The notes under the pieces were generated by a model. That model saw nothing but the letters and a program-made list of their open reading frames with translations. It was not told the DNA's origin and did not search any database. DNA of 64,000 nt from Sva-07 sp942492715 (GTDB lineage Bacteria; Actinomycetota; Acidimicrobiia; Acidimicrobiales; Ilumatobacteraceae): contig CALOFW010000027.1 of the NCBI GenBank assembly GCA_942492715.1, forward strand, positions 310,001 to 374,000, written 5' to 3'. Shown here in pieces: positions 52,482 to 61,262 of the stretch. Made by a program: the position numbers and the translations under genes. The number at the start of each line of letters is the position of its first letter. Positions within the stretch are counted from its first letter, which is position 1.

Positions 52482-54422
52482 GTGGGCTCCGACCTGTTCC
52501 CCGAGCTCGATGCCGAGCGGACGCATCTCGCCTTCGCGCGGGCGTCGCGAGATCGGATGATCGCCAGGTTGGAGGCCGTCGATCCCACCGGGGCCGCCGA
52601 CGAGATCACCAAGGAGTACATCGAGGTCACCGTCGCCGACGCATTGGACGACCTCCGCGGGCCGGGCTCGGGCGACTTCTTCGGCCGGATCGACGAGTGG
52701 TACATCGGTCGCCGGCACATCGAGGACAACCGTCACGATCCGGTGGTGGTCGACTGGCGAGCGCCGATCGCGGCGCCCTTCTACCGGGCGACGTCGGTCG
52801 ACCCGCTCGGGGTGGCGTTCCGGCGTCGGTTCACGCTCGACGGGGTGGGCGACGAGGGCGACATCGTCGCCTACCTCGACGAGCATCTCGACGATCCCGA
52901 CGAGGGAGAGGTGGCCGGTGGGATCCCGGATCCCGTGCTCGCCGAGATCGGTGCCGAACGATCGGGTGAGATGCGCGAGATCGTGTCGACGATCCAGGCC
53001 GAGCAGGACATCGTGATCCGGGCGCCGATCGACCAGGTGCTGGTGGTGCAGGGCGGGCCGGGCACCGGCAAGACCGCCGTCGCGCTGCACCGCGCCGCGT
53101 ACCTCCTGTTCGAGCACCGCGGCCGTCTCGCCCGCGACGGCGTCCTGGTGGTGGGACCCAACCGGGCGTTCCTCGATTACATCGGCAACGTGCTGCCGTC
53201 ACTGGGCGAGCGGTCGGTCCGTCAGACGACGGTCGACGAGCTGTGCATCCCGCGCGTCGAGGTGACCGAGCGTGACGACGTCGAACTCGCCAGGTGGAAA
53301 GGCGACGCAGCGCGACTCGACGACCTGCACGACCTGGCGCTCGCGGCGATCCGCCCACCCGACGACGACATCGTGGTGCCGATCGGGGCGCGCCGGCACG
53401 TGATCGCCCGTGACCTGTTCGTCGACTGGCTGGCAACTGCCACCTCGGGGACGAGCCCGCTCAACGAGCGACGCGAGCGGATGCGATCGCTCGCCCGGCG
53501 CGAGTTGTTGGCGCTCACGGGCTCCGAGGACGCCTGGCGGAATGCGGCCCCGCTGAAGGCGGCAATCAACAAGGCGTGGCCGACGCAGAAGCCGGTGCGG
53601 CTCGTCGACCGGCTGCTGCCGGGTCCGAGCGGTAGACGGCGCCGGTGGACCCGCGCCGACCAACTGCTGGTCGACGAGGCGAACTCGATGCTCAACGGTT
53701 CGCCGTTCACCTACGGCCACGTGATCGTCGACGAGGCGCAGGATCACTCGGCGGTGGCGCTGCGCGTGATCGGGCGTCGTAGCCCGGCCGGCTCGATGAC
53801 GCTCGTCGGCGACGTCGCCCAGTCGACCACCCCGGCGGGTCAGGAACGGTGGTCGGCGGTGTTCGACCACCTGACGGTTCGCGAGCGCCCTGCCGGCACC
53901 GTTGCCGACCTCACGATCGGCTACCGCGTGCCGGAGCCGATCCTCGTGGTCGCCAACCGCTTGCTGCCGTTCACCGGAGTGGATGCAACCGAGAGCCGCA
54001 GCGTCCGGCGCACCGGCGAACCACCGAGTTGGATGCGGGTCGACACGACCCAGCTTGCCGTCGCCGTCGCCGATCTGGCCGCCGCGACGAAGCAACGCCG
54101 ACGTGTCAGTGCCGTGGTCGCTCCGGCGGCGCTCCACGACGCGATCGCGGACGAGCTGGTGACGCACGGCCTCGTTGCGGTCGATCATGTGCACGAACTC
54201 GACCCGTCGGAGATTCCGTTGTTCGGACCCGAAGCGGTCAAGGGCCTGGAGTTCGACGGCGTGATCGTCGTCAGCCCTCACGAGATGCTGAGCGAAGGGT
54301 CTGACCGGCTGGTGACCGAACGGGGCGCCCGACTCCTCTATGTCGCGATGACCCGGGCGGTCCAGGAACTCCACTTCGTCACCGACGCCGACCCACCCTC
54401 GATTCTCGACGCCCGACCCTGA
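52482..54422 (+). CDS. HelD-type UvrD-like ATPase (RNA polymerase recycling)
   Basis: 646 aa. The region YIGRRHIEDNRHDPVVVDWR (about residue 76) and the following WRAPIAAPFYRAT match actinobacterial HelD/HelR, which removes stalled RNA polymerase. Walker A GGPGTGKTAVALHRA is near residue 190, VIVDEAQDHSAVALR (motif II) near 415, and KGLEFDGVIVV and LLYVAMTRAVQ (motifs V/VI) near the end. GTG 52482 is ten bases after TAGCTT; TTG 52470 is in frame too. In other actinobacteria HelD relatives give some rifampicin tolerance, which I cannot infer here. Confidence 0.85.
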   Translation: MGSDLFPELDAERTHLAFARASRDRMIARLEAVDPTGAADEITKEYIEVTVADALDDLRGPGSGDFFGRIDEWYIGRRHIEDNRHDPVVVDWRAPIAAPFYRATSVDPLGVAFRRRFTLDGVGDEGDIVAYLDEHLDDPDEGEVAGGIPDPVLAEIGAERSGEMREIVSTIQAEQDIVIRAPIDQVLVVQGGPGTGKTAVALHRAAYLLFEHRGRLARDGVLVVGPNRAFLDYIGNVLPSLGERSVRQTTVDELCIPRVEVTERDDVELARWKGDAARLDDLHDLALAAIRPPDDDIVVPIGARRHVIARDLFVDWLATATSGTSPLNERRERMRSLARRELLALTGSEDAWRNAAPLKAAINKAWPTQKPVRLVDRLLPGPSGRRRRWTRADQLLVDEANSMLNGSPFTYGHVIVDEAQDHSAVALRVIGRRSPAGSMTLVGDVAQSTTPAGQERWSAVFDHLTVRERPAGTVADLTIGYRVPEPILVVANRLLPFTGVDATESRSVRRTGEPPSWMRVDTTQLAVAVADLAAATKQRRRVSAVVAPAALHDAIADELVTHGLVAVDHVHELDPSEIPLFGPEAVKGLEFDGVIVVSPHEMLSEGSDRLVTERGARLLYVAMTRAVQELHFVTDADPPSILDARP

Positions 54423-54530
54423 TTCGAGGCGCTCACCCCACCGAAAAATGCCGCAATCGAGACGCTGAGCGACCGATTCGAGGCATCTCTTCGGGATCGT
54501 GGGGTTCGCGGTGGCCCGGTCGGGGACGGG

Positions 54531-55670
54531 TCAGCGGCGGCCGATGGTGACCGGGACGCGATCGGGTGTGGCGACCCGGCCGGGTTTCGAGTGGTCCATC
54601 ATCGGCCGGGGCTTCGTGGAGGCCGATGCGGCAAGCATGGCGGCTTCGCCGTGGCCGCCGACGCACTCGGGGTCGGGCCCGTCGAGCGGGATGCCGACGA
54701 AGAACTTGGCGGCCATGCATCCGCCCTGGCAGGCGTCGTAGCTGCCGCAGGACGCACACGCACCTGCCGACTGGGGTTCGCGCAGTTCGGCGAAGAGATC
54801 GCTGTGTTTCCACACCCGGGCGAACCCGCCGGCGTCACGGACCGAGCCTGCCTTGAACTCGTCGTGGATCACGAACGGGCACGCGTACACGTCGCCGATC
54901 GGGTCGATCAGGCACACGACCCGTCCGGCGCCGCACATGTTCAGCCCCGGCAAGGGTTCTTCACCGAGCGCGTTGAGGTGGAAGAACGAGTCACCGGTGA
55001 GCACGTTGTCGCCGTGGGCGAGCAGCCAGTCGTAGATCTGTCGTTGCTGCGCGTTGGTCGGATGGAGCTCGTGCCACGAGTCGGCGCCGCGGCCGGACGG
55101 GCGCAGCCGCGTGATTCGGAGCTGTGCGCCGAAGGAGTCGGCAAGCGCCTTGAACTCGTCGAGCTGGTCGACGTTGTGGCGGGTGACGACCACCGAGATC
55201 TTGAACTCGCCGAACCCCGCGTCGCGGAGGTGGTTCATCGCCCGGATCGCGGTGTCGTACGAGCCCTCGCCGCGGACGGCGTCGTTGGTGACTGCGTCGG
55301 TACCGTCGAGGCTGATCTGGATGTCGAGGTAGTCCATCGCGGCGAGGCGTCGTGCCTTCTCAGCGTCGATGAAGGCGCCGTTCGTCGAGAACTTCACCCC
55401 GATGCCTCGCCCGATCGAGTACTCGAGCAGCTCGAAGAAGTCGCGCCGGATCATCGGTTCACCGCCGCCGATGTTGATGTAGAAGACCTGGAGATCATGG
55501 AGTTCGTCGAGCACCGCCTTGGCCTCGTCGGTGCTGAGCTCGCGGGGGTCGCGGCGGCCCGACGACGACAGACAGTGGACGCACTCGAGGTTGCACGCGT
55601 AGGTGAGCTCCCACGTGAGGCAGATCGGAGCGTCGAGACCACCCTTGAGCTGTTCAACCAGTGCGGTCAT
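54531..55670 (-). CDS. mftC: Mycofactocin radical SAM maturase MftC
   Basis: 379 aa. The radical SAM cluster CNLECVHC (Cx3Cx2C) is near residue 26, GGGEPMIRRDFFELLE near 68, STNGAFID and ISLDGTDA follow. A SPASM region near the C-terminus has multiple cysteines (CASCGSYDACQGGC), for auxiliary Fe-S clusters. MftC decarboxylates the C-terminal Tyr of MftA and joins it to the adjacent Val. It overlaps mftB by 17 bases. mftA and mftB directly upstream make the assignment firm. Confidence 0.95.
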   Translation of the reverse strand: MTALVEQLKGGLDAPICLTWELTYACNLECVHCLSSSGRRDPRELSTDEAKAVLDELHDLQVFYINIGGGEPMIRRDFFELLEYSIGRGIGVKFSTNGAFIDAEKARRLAAMDYLDIQISLDGTDAVTNDAVRGEGSYDTAIRAMNHLRDAGFGEFKISVVVTRHNVDQLDEFKALADSFGAQLRITRLRPSGRGADSWHELHPTNAQQRQIYDWLLAHGDNVLTGDSFFHLNALGEEPLPGLNMCGAGRVVCLIDPIGDVYACPFVIHDEFKAGSVRDAGGFARVWKHSDLFAELREPQSAGACASCGSYDACQGGCMAAKFFVGIPLDGPDPECVGGHGEAAMLAASASTKPRPMMDHSKPGRVATPDRVPVTIGRR

Positions 55671-55941
55671 GGAGCATCTCCGAAGCGGTGAGGGACAGCA
55701 GCGCCCGCTCGAACGACGGCCAACGGGCTTCGTCGATGTCGCAGGCGCGCAGTGTGGCGGACAGGGTGTCGTGGCCGTCGAGCGACCTGACGACACGGAC
55801 GACGTCGGGGTGCTTGAGGAAGATCAGCTTGCGGTTGCCGTAGTGGTAGGCGAGTGCGCCGAACGGCTCCGGTCGCAGCGCCACCTGCGGGTGCAGCGCG
55901 AGGCAACGCTCGAGCAGTGAGGCGTCAGCGGTCGTCGTCAC
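55654..55941 (-). CDS. mftB: Mycofactocin precursor-binding chaperone MftB
   Basis: 95 aa, PqqD-like RiPP recognition element that presents MftA to MftC. LHPQVALRPEPFGALAYHYG and KLIFLKHPDVVRVVRSLDGH are the family signature. GTG 55941 starts 19 bases after the mftA stop; no ATG is available nearby. Confidence 0.92.
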   Translation of the reverse strand: MTTTADASLLERCLALHPQVALRPEPFGALAYHYGNRKLIFLKHPDVVRVVRSLDGHDTLSATLRACDIDEARWPSFERALLSLTASEMLHDRTG

Positions 55942-55960
55942 GCGCTCGATGTGGCGGGCG

Positions 55961-56086
55961 TCAGTAGACGCCGCACATCCCGTCGATCGAGATCTCCTCC
56001 ACCAGCAGTTCCTCGTCGAGCAGCGTGCCCGTCGCGTCGGTGGAGAGATCCGTCTCGGTCTCGGCGGCAACGGTGGTTTCGTCCAT
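55961..56086 (-). CDS. mftA: Mycofactocin precursor peptide MftA
   Basis: 41 aa, beginning MDETTVAAETETDL and ending LVEEISIDGMCGVY. The conserved IDGMCGVY end supplies the Val-Tyr pair that becomes the redox core of mycofactocin. The ATG lies six bases after TAGTCT (minus strand, 56093-56098), so the message is probably leaderless. First gene of mftA-mftB-mftC. Confidence 0.96.
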   Translation of the reverse strand: MDETTVAAETETDLSTDATGTLLDEELLVEEISIDGMCGVY

Positions 56087-56185
56087 GCGCCGAGACTAGC
56101 CAACCTGATCCTTCGTGGCCACGGCGGTACGACGGTGACGCGCGGGCTCGTTCCGGTGACGGTCGGTTTGCCTATCGTCTCGGCC

Positions 56186-56851
56186 ATGCGGATCACCTTG
56201 CCGTCCGGAACCGAGGCCGAGATCGCGGAGCCGGCGGACTCCGACGTCGAGAGCACGATGGGACTCGTGATCACCCCCGACATCTTCGGGCTGCGCCCGC
56301 TCTTCGACGACATGGTGGCCCGCCTCTCGTCGGTGTGGTCGATGACGGTGTGCGCGGTCGAGCCGTTCCCCGGCCTCGATCTCGGACCCGACGTCGAACC
56401 GCGGATGGCGGCGATGTCGAGCCTCGACGACGCCGTGCACCTGCGTGATCTGGAGGAAGCGGCCGACGCGACCGGGTGCGAACGCGTCGGGCTCCTCGGG
56501 TTCTGCATGGGCGGCATGTACTGCTTCAAGTCCGCACGCAGTGACCGCTTCGCCAAGATCGCCAGTTTCTACGGCATGATCCGTCTGCCCGAGGGCTGGC
56601 GAGGTCCCGGCCAGGGTGAACCGCTGCAACATCTCGCAGCAGGTCATCCCGAGCGTGTGCTGGCGATCATCGGCGAACTGGATCCGTACACGCCGCCCGA
56701 CGACGTGGTGGCCCTCGAAGCAACCGGCGTGCACATCGTGCGCTACCCCGACGCCGAGCATGGTTTCGCGCACGCCCCCGAGCGTCCCGCCCATCGCCCG
56801 GCCGACGCCGCCGACGCCTTCCAACGCGCCCAGACCTGGCTCACGTCCTGA
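56186..56851 (+). CDS. Dienelactone hydrolase family protein
   Basis: 221 aa alpha/beta hydrolase. The nucleophile Cys is in LLGFCMGGMYCF near residue 110, Asp in GELDPYTPPDD near 170 and His in AEHGFAHAPERP near 195. The substrate is unknown; family members cleave cyclic esters. ATG 56186 is seven bases after TATCGT. Divergent from mftA across about 100 bases. Confidence 0.88.
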   Translation: MRITLPSGTEAEIAEPADSDVESTMGLVITPDIFGLRPLFDDMVARLSSVWSMTVCAVEPFPGLDLGPDVEPRMAAMSSLDDAVHLRDLEEAADATGCERVGLLGFCMGGMYCFKSARSDRFAKIASFYGMIRLPEGWRGPGQGEPLQHLAAGHPERVLAIIGELDPYTPPDDVVALEATGVHIVRYPDAEHGFAHAPERPAHRPADAADAFQRAQTWLTS

Positions 56852-56870
56852 CCGCAACCGTCACGTCCGG

Positions 56871-56909
56871 GATCATCACGTCTGGGGTCAGACCCCAGAC
56901 CTGACGATC
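56871..56909. repeat. Palindromic hairpin with GGGGTCAGACCCC core
   Basis: Seventeen-base arms with two mismatches (56871-56887, 56893-56909), loop TCAGA, between convergent genes. The core is the same as at 39230. Confidence 0.7.
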
Positions 56910-57570
56910 AGCGGGCGCGGAGTTCGAGGCGTTCGCGTTGGGTGATGCGGTAGGTGCGATCGTGCTGCTCGAGCCAGCCGAGGCGGACGAAGCTGGCGAT
57001 CGCCTTGTTGACGCGCTCGCGTGAAGCGCCCACCATGCCGGCGAGTTCCTCCTGGGTGACAGGGAGGGCGAACTCGTCGGTGCCGTTCGCGAGTTCGAGC
57101 AGACGCTTGGCCGTGCGACCCGTGACATCGAGGAACACCGAGTCGGCGAGCGCTTCATCGGTGACGCGGATCCGCTGCGCCAGCAGCCTCGTGACGTTCC
57201 ACAGCAGCTTCGGGTTGTCGTCGAACATCTCGAACACGGGCCCGTACGGGACCGACAACACGGTTGTCGGCTCGAGTGCACGCGCCATCGCCGAACGCGG
57301 GCCGTCGTCGAGCATTCCCATCTCGCCGAACAGGTCGTTGGCTTCCATCAGGGCCACGACACTCTCGCGCCGATCGATCGGATTGGCCAGCGCGATCGCG
57401 ATTCGACCGCGCAGCACGAGGTAGAGCGCCTCGGGGGGATCTCCCTCGTTGAACAGGACGTCTCCGCGGATCAGGTGGAGTTCCTGACCTGACGCGGCAA
57501 CTCGACGCAGCGCGTCGGGGGCGGCGTCGGCGAAGAAGTCGGTTCGGGCGAGGGTCTCTTCGTGAGCCAT
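56908..57570 (-). CDS. CRP/FNR family transcriptional regulator
   Basis: 220 aa from ATG 57570. Cyclic-nucleotide-binding fold at about 15-130 (LIRGDVLFNEGDPPEALYLV, GEMGMLDDGPRSAMARALE) and a winged helix with the HTH TQEELAGMVGASRERVNKAI near 172. No FNR-type iron-sulfur cysteines, so it is more like actinobacterial cAMP-type regulators. Divergent from ispD; the two share a 31-base gap with candidate -10 boxes both ways. Confidence 0.88.
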   Translation of the reverse strand: MAHEETLARTDFFADAAPDALRRVAASGQELHLIRGDVLFNEGDPPEALYLVLRGRIAIALANPIDRRESVVALMEANDLFGEMGMLDDGPRSAMARALEPTTVLSVPYGPVFEMFDDNPKLLWNVTRLLAQRIRVTDEALADSVFLDVTGRTAKRLLELANGTDEFALPVTQEELAGMVGASRERVNKAIASFVRLGWLEQHDRTYRITQRERLELRAR

Positions 57571-57601
57571 GACATCGGTCACGGTACTACCCTGCGCCGT
57601 T

Positions 57602-58258
57602 GTGACCGTCGCTGAGCCAACATGGACCATCGTGGTCGGCGGGGGCAGTGGCCAGCGGTTCGGGGCGCTCAAGCAGTACGAGTTGGTCGGCGACCTCCGC
57701 GTCATCGATCGTGCCCGCGCCACCGCCGAGGAAGCGACCGACGGGGTGGTCGTGGTGGTTCCGGCCGCAGATGCCGACCGCGAGGGCGGAGTTGCCGGTG
57801 GTGACACACGGAGCGCGTCCGTTCGCGCCGGCCTCGCTGCGGTGCCCGAGGAGGCATCGATCATCTGCGTACACGACGCTGCACGACCCTTCGCAACCGC
57901 CGCGCTGTACCGCCGGGTCATCGCTGCGGTGCTCGACGGCGCTGACGGGGCGATTCCCGGTGTGGCGGTCACCGACACGATCAAGGTCGTCAGCGACGGC
58001 GAGGTCGTCTCGACCCTCGACCGATCGACACTCGTCGCCGTCCAGACCCCGCAGGCGTTCCGGGCCGATGTGCTCCGCCGAGCCCATGACGGTGGTGACG
58101 CCTCCACCGACGACGCCGCGCTCGTCGAGGCGCTCGGCGGACGTGTGGTCGTCGTGGCCGGAGAGGCCGACAATCGCAAGATCACCCACCCCGACGACCT
58201 CGACTGGGCACGTCGACGGGTCACGGCGGGGGACGTACCGATCGGAGTGTCGCCATGA
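57602..58258 (+). CDS. ispD: 2-C-methyl-D-erythritol 4-phosphate cytidylyltransferase
   Basis: MEP pathway step making CDP-ME (218 aa). TIVVGGGSGQRFGALKQYE is the CTP-binding N-terminus; ICVHDAARPFATAALY, VAVTDTIKVV and VQTPQAFRADVL are typical. GTG 57602 is eight bases after TACCCT. Overlaps ispF by four bases. Confidence 0.94.
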   Translation: MTVAEPTWTIVVGGGSGQRFGALKQYELVGDLRVIDRARATAEEATDGVVVVVPAADADREGGVAGGDTRSASVRAGLAAVPEEASIICVHDAARPFATAALYRRVIAAVLDGADGAIPGVAVTDTIKVVSDGEVVSTLDRSTLVAVQTPQAFRADVLRRAHDGGDASTDDAALVEALGGRVVVVAGEADNRKITHPDDLDWARRRVTAGDVPIGVSP

Positions 58259-58749
58259 CCGTTCCCGAGTTCAGAGTCGGTCAAGGCTTCGACATCCATC
58301 GTTTCAGTGACGACCCCGCACGCGTGCTGGTGCTCGGCGGCTGTCACTTCGACGGGGTCCCCGGCCTCGTGGGTCACAGCGACGCCGATGCGATCGCCCA
58401 TGCTTGCGCCGACGCCCTGCTCGGCGCTGCCGGTCTCGGTGACATCGGCATGCACTTCCCGGACACCGACCCGCGCTGGGAGGGTGCCGATTCGATCACG
58501 CTGCTGCGCCACGTGGCGGCGATGTTGGCTGAAGACGGTTGGCGAGTGTCGAACGTCGACTGTGCCGTGGTGTGTGAGCGCCCGAAACTGGCGCCGATGC
58601 GCGACGAGATGCAGCGGAACCTGTCGGCAGCTGCTTCGGGACCGGTGACCGTGAAGGGCAACCGTGCGGAGCAACTCGGCGCACTCGGCCGCGGCGAGGG
58701 TGTGGCGTGCTTCGCTTCTGCGCTCATCCATCGGAGCGTCGCGGCATGA
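58255..58749 (+). CDS. ispF: 2-C-methyl-D-erythritol 2,4-cyclodiphosphate synthase
   Basis: MEP pathway cyclisation step (164 aa). VGQGFDIHRFSDD with the metal-binding Asp/His, LVGHSDADAIAHACADALLG, DIGMHFPDTDP, and GRGEGVACFASALI are intact. Overlaps ispD and rlmB by four bases each. Confidence 0.95.
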   Translation: MTVPEFRVGQGFDIHRFSDDPARVLVLGGCHFDGVPGLVGHSDADAIAHACADALLGAAGLGDIGMHFPDTDPRWEGADSITLLRHVAAMLAEDGWRVSNVDCAVVCERPKLAPMRDEMQRNLSAAASGPVTVKGNRAEQLGALGRGEGVACFASALIHRSVAA

Positions 58750-59684
58750 GTGGATCGCGTTCATCGGGCCGCGGCTCCGGGAAGAAGGGCGGCAAGGGCG
58801 CAGGCACCGGGCCCAAGCGCGCGACCCCGCCGCCTCGCCGCGGTGGTCCGCCGCGCACTGGTTCGGGCGGAGGTGGGCGACCATCGAGCGGCCGCGGTGG
58901 GCCCGGAGGGAGCCCCGGTGGAACCAAGGGTCTCGGCGGACGCCAGGTCGAGGGACGACAGGCGGTCCGCGAGCTGCTGATGGCCGAGCGGCGCAAGGTC
59001 CACGAGGTGTGGATCAGTGCGGAGCTCGAAGGGGATTCCGGCGTCGCCGACATCGTGGAGATCGCGGCGGCGCGCCGGATCCCGCTGTTCCACGTCGCCC
59101 GGGCGAAGCTCGAGCGCGAAGCGCGCAGCGAGGCGCCGCAGGGCGTACTGGCCCATGCTGCTGAGATCCCCGAGGCCGACCTCGCCGATCTGATCGATGT
59201 ACGGCGCGCCGGTCGTGTGCCGTTCCTGGTCGCGGTGGACGGCGTGACCGACCCCGGCAATCTCGGGGCGATCATCCGAAGTTGCGACGGTGCCGGCGTG
59301 AGCGGGGTGCTGCTGCCGCGGCACCGTGCCGTTCACGTCACGCCCACGGTGGCGAAGGCAGCCGCTGGTGCTGTGGAGTACGTGCCGATGGCGCTGGTCC
59401 CGGGTCTTCCTGCGGCACTGCGACAGCTCACCGAACGCGGTATCTGGATCGTCGGGCTGGATGACGGGGCCGACCGCGGGTTGTTCGAGCTCGGCCCCTT
59501 GGCGACGGAACCGATCTGTCTCGTGCTGGGCGCGGAGGGCGCCGGCCTGTCGCGGCTCGTCCGTGAGCGATGCGATTCGGTGGTGAGCATTCCGATGGCC
59601 GGACATGTGAGTTCGCTGAATGTCTCGGCGGCAGCATCGGTGTCGCTCTACGAAGTCTCGAGGTTGCGTCAGCGCCTGCCGTGA
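58746..59684 (+). CDS. rlmB: 23S rRNA 2'-O-methyltransferase, RlmB/TrmH (SpoU) family
   Basis: 312 aa. Residues about 1-65 are a Gly/Ser/Arg-rich disordered extension. Then an RNA-binding domain (VEGRQAVRELLMAERRKVHE) and a SPOUT knot: VAVDGVTDPGNLGAIIRSCD, LVLGAEGAGLSRLVRE, and IPMAGHVSSLNVSAAASVSLYE. ATG 58746 overlaps ispF by four bases. Confidence 0.92.
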   Translation: MSGSRSSGRGSGKKGGKGAGTGPKRATPPPRRGGPPRTGSGGGGRPSSGRGGPGGSPGGTKGLGGRQVEGRQAVRELLMAERRKVHEVWISAELEGDSGVADIVEIAAARRIPLFHVARAKLEREARSEAPQGVLAHAAEIPEADLADLIDVRRAGRVPFLVAVDGVTDPGNLGAIIRSCDGAGVSGVLLPRHRAVHVTPTVAKAAAGAVEYVPMALVPGLPAALRQLTERGIWIVGLDDGADRGLFELGPLATEPICLVLGAEGAGLSRLVRERCDSVVSIPMAGHVSSLNVSAAASVSLYEVSRLRQRLP

Positions 59685-59901
59685 ATCGAGCAGACGGGGT
59701 CGTGCCGCCTGGCCCGACGTCATGCCGGATTCGGCAGCGAGCTTGATGCCCGGGGACAACGCCGTCATGTTCGGCCACCGCACCGAACACGGCGGACCGT
59801 CTCGCCACCAGTCTCGGACTCCGGTTGGCCAGCACGTTCCGTGACGTCGGCTGGGAGGGCCTCGGCTGACCCGGATCCGCTCGGTATCCTGGCCCGACCC
59901 C

Positions 59902-59977
59902 GCCGGGTTAGCTCAGTTGGTAGAGCACTTGATTTGTAATCATGAGGTGGCGAGTTCGATCCTCGCACCCGGCTCCA
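59902..59977 (+). tRNA. tRNA-Thr (anticodon TGT)
   Basis: Acceptor GCCGGGT pairs with ACCCGGC; D arm TAGCTCAGTTGGTAGAGC; anticodon loop TTTGTAA (anticodon TGT); T arm GCGAG-TTCGATC-CTCGC. The anticodon stem has one T-T mismatch. CCA is encoded. TATCCT at about 59885 is a likely -10. The gene is the probable integration site of the following element. Confidence 0.93.
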
Positions 59978-59985
59978 ATGAAAGG

Positions 59986-60017
59986 CCAGCTCAGAGGCCA
60001 TTTCGGCTCTGAGCTGG
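59986..60017. terminator. Hairpin after tRNA-Thr
   Basis: Perfect 11-bp stem CCAGCTCAGAG / CTCTGAGCTGG with a ten-base loop, nine bases after the tRNA. Could end the tRNA transcript or belong to the attachment region. Confidence 0.6.
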
Positions 60018-60036
60018 ATCGCCCGAATCGGCTCCG

Positions 60037-60064
60037 TGCCCACGGATTGCCCACATATGCCCAC
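60037..60064 (+). repeat. Three TGCCCAC direct repeats before the integrase
   Basis: Copies at 60037, 60048 and 60058, spaced 11 and 10 bases apart (one helical turn), ending ten bases before the integrase -10 box. Candidate integrase arm sites or repressor sites. Confidence 0.55.
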
Positions 60065-60085
60065 AGAATCGTCTACGATCGGGGC

Positions 60086-61222
60086 ATGCGAGGGAGCGTT
60101 CGCAAGCCTCGAACCGACGGTGGAACGTGGAGCTACCGGCTCGATCTCGGCTTCGATGACGTCGGCAAGCGCCGCCAACGCGAGATCGGCGGCTTCCGCA
60201 CCAAGAAGGAAGCACAGGCCGCGCTCAACGATGCGCTGTCGGGCGTGCAACGCGGGACGTTCGTCGCTCCGTCTCGCACGACGGTGCGCGACTTCCTCGA
60301 ACTGTGGCTCGACGGCGTCAAGACCGAAGTGGCGTTGACGGCGTGGGTGAGCTATCGCCAGGCGGTCCGGCGCCACATCAATCCGCACCTCGGATCGAAG
60401 CGGCTCGGCGAGTTGTCAGCCCTCGACGTCAAGCGATGGCACGGCGTTCTCCTGACGTCGGGTCGCCAAGACGGCAGACCGCTGGCCACCAACTCCGTCA
60501 AGCTCGCACATCGTGTGCTGCACCGCGCTCTGGCCGACGCGGTGCGATGGAACCTCATCTTCGTCAACCCGGTGTCGTCGGTGCGCGTACCGAAGGGCAC
60601 CACGCCCGAACAACGCGTGTGGACGGCGGCGGAGGCCCGCCAATTCCTCGATGCGTTGGCCGATGATCGCCTCGTCGCACTGTGGACCCTTGCGCTGCAC
60701 ACCGGCATGCGCCGAGGCGAGTTGGCAGGCCTGCGATGGAGCGACGTCGACCTCGACGCCGGCACGCTCACGGTCGCGCAACAACGAACCTCGGCGAACT
60801 ACGAAGAGGTGATCGCCGCGCCGAAGGCGAAGAGCCATCGGCAACTGCTGATGGCGCCGGCGACCGTCGTCGCCCTCCGGGACCATCTCCGACGTCAACG
60901 CGAGGAGCGGTTGCGCCTCGGTCCGGCATGGACCGACAGCGGCTACCTCTTCGTCGACGAGGCGGGAGTCGAGTACCACCCACAGCGATTCACGAAGCTG
61001 TTCGCCGAGGCCGTCGAGAAGGCGGGTGTGCCGAAGATCCGATTGCACGACACCCGCCACACGATGGCGACGCTGGCGCTCGAAGCGGGCGTCCATCCCA
61101 AAGTGGTGCAAGAGCAACTCGGGCATTCGGCAATCGCCGTCACGCTCGACACCTATTCGCGGGTCCCGCAAGCCGTTCGACGAGACAGTGCCGACAAGAT
61201 CGCCGGCCTGTACGGCGCGTGA
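60086..61222 (+). CDS. Tyrosine recombinase / phage-type integrase
   Basis: 378 aa. N-terminal arm-binding region (about 1-55, with GGFRTKKEAQAALNDAL), SAM-like core-binding domain (about 60-165) and catalytic domain (about 180-378). Catalytic residues are visible: Arg in HTGMRRGELAGLRW, HxxR in LHDTRHTMATLAL, His in QLGHSAIAVTLDTYSR with the nucleophilic Tyr. ATG 60086 is six bases after TACGAT. Its place next to the tRNA 3' end fits site-specific integration there. Confidence 0.92.
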   Translation: MRGSVRKPRTDGGTWSYRLDLGFDDVGKRRQREIGGFRTKKEAQAALNDALSGVQRGTFVAPSRTTVRDFLELWLDGVKTEVALTAWVSYRQAVRRHINPHLGSKRLGELSALDVKRWHGVLLTSGRQDGRPLATNSVKLAHRVLHRALADAVRWNLIFVNPVSSVRVPKGTTPEQRVWTAAEARQFLDALADDRLVALWTLALHTGMRRGELAGLRWSDVDLDAGTLTVAQQRTSANYEEVIAAPKAKSHRQLLMAPATVVALRDHLRRQREERLRLGPAWTDSGYLFVDEAGVEYHPQRFTKLFAEAVEKAGVPKIRLHDTRHTMATLALEAGVHPKVVQEQLGHSAIAVTLDTYSRVPQAVRRDSADKIAGLYGA

Positions 61223-61262
61223 ACGGCAGATCCCGTCGGCTGGCAGATCGTAGACTCGGCGC

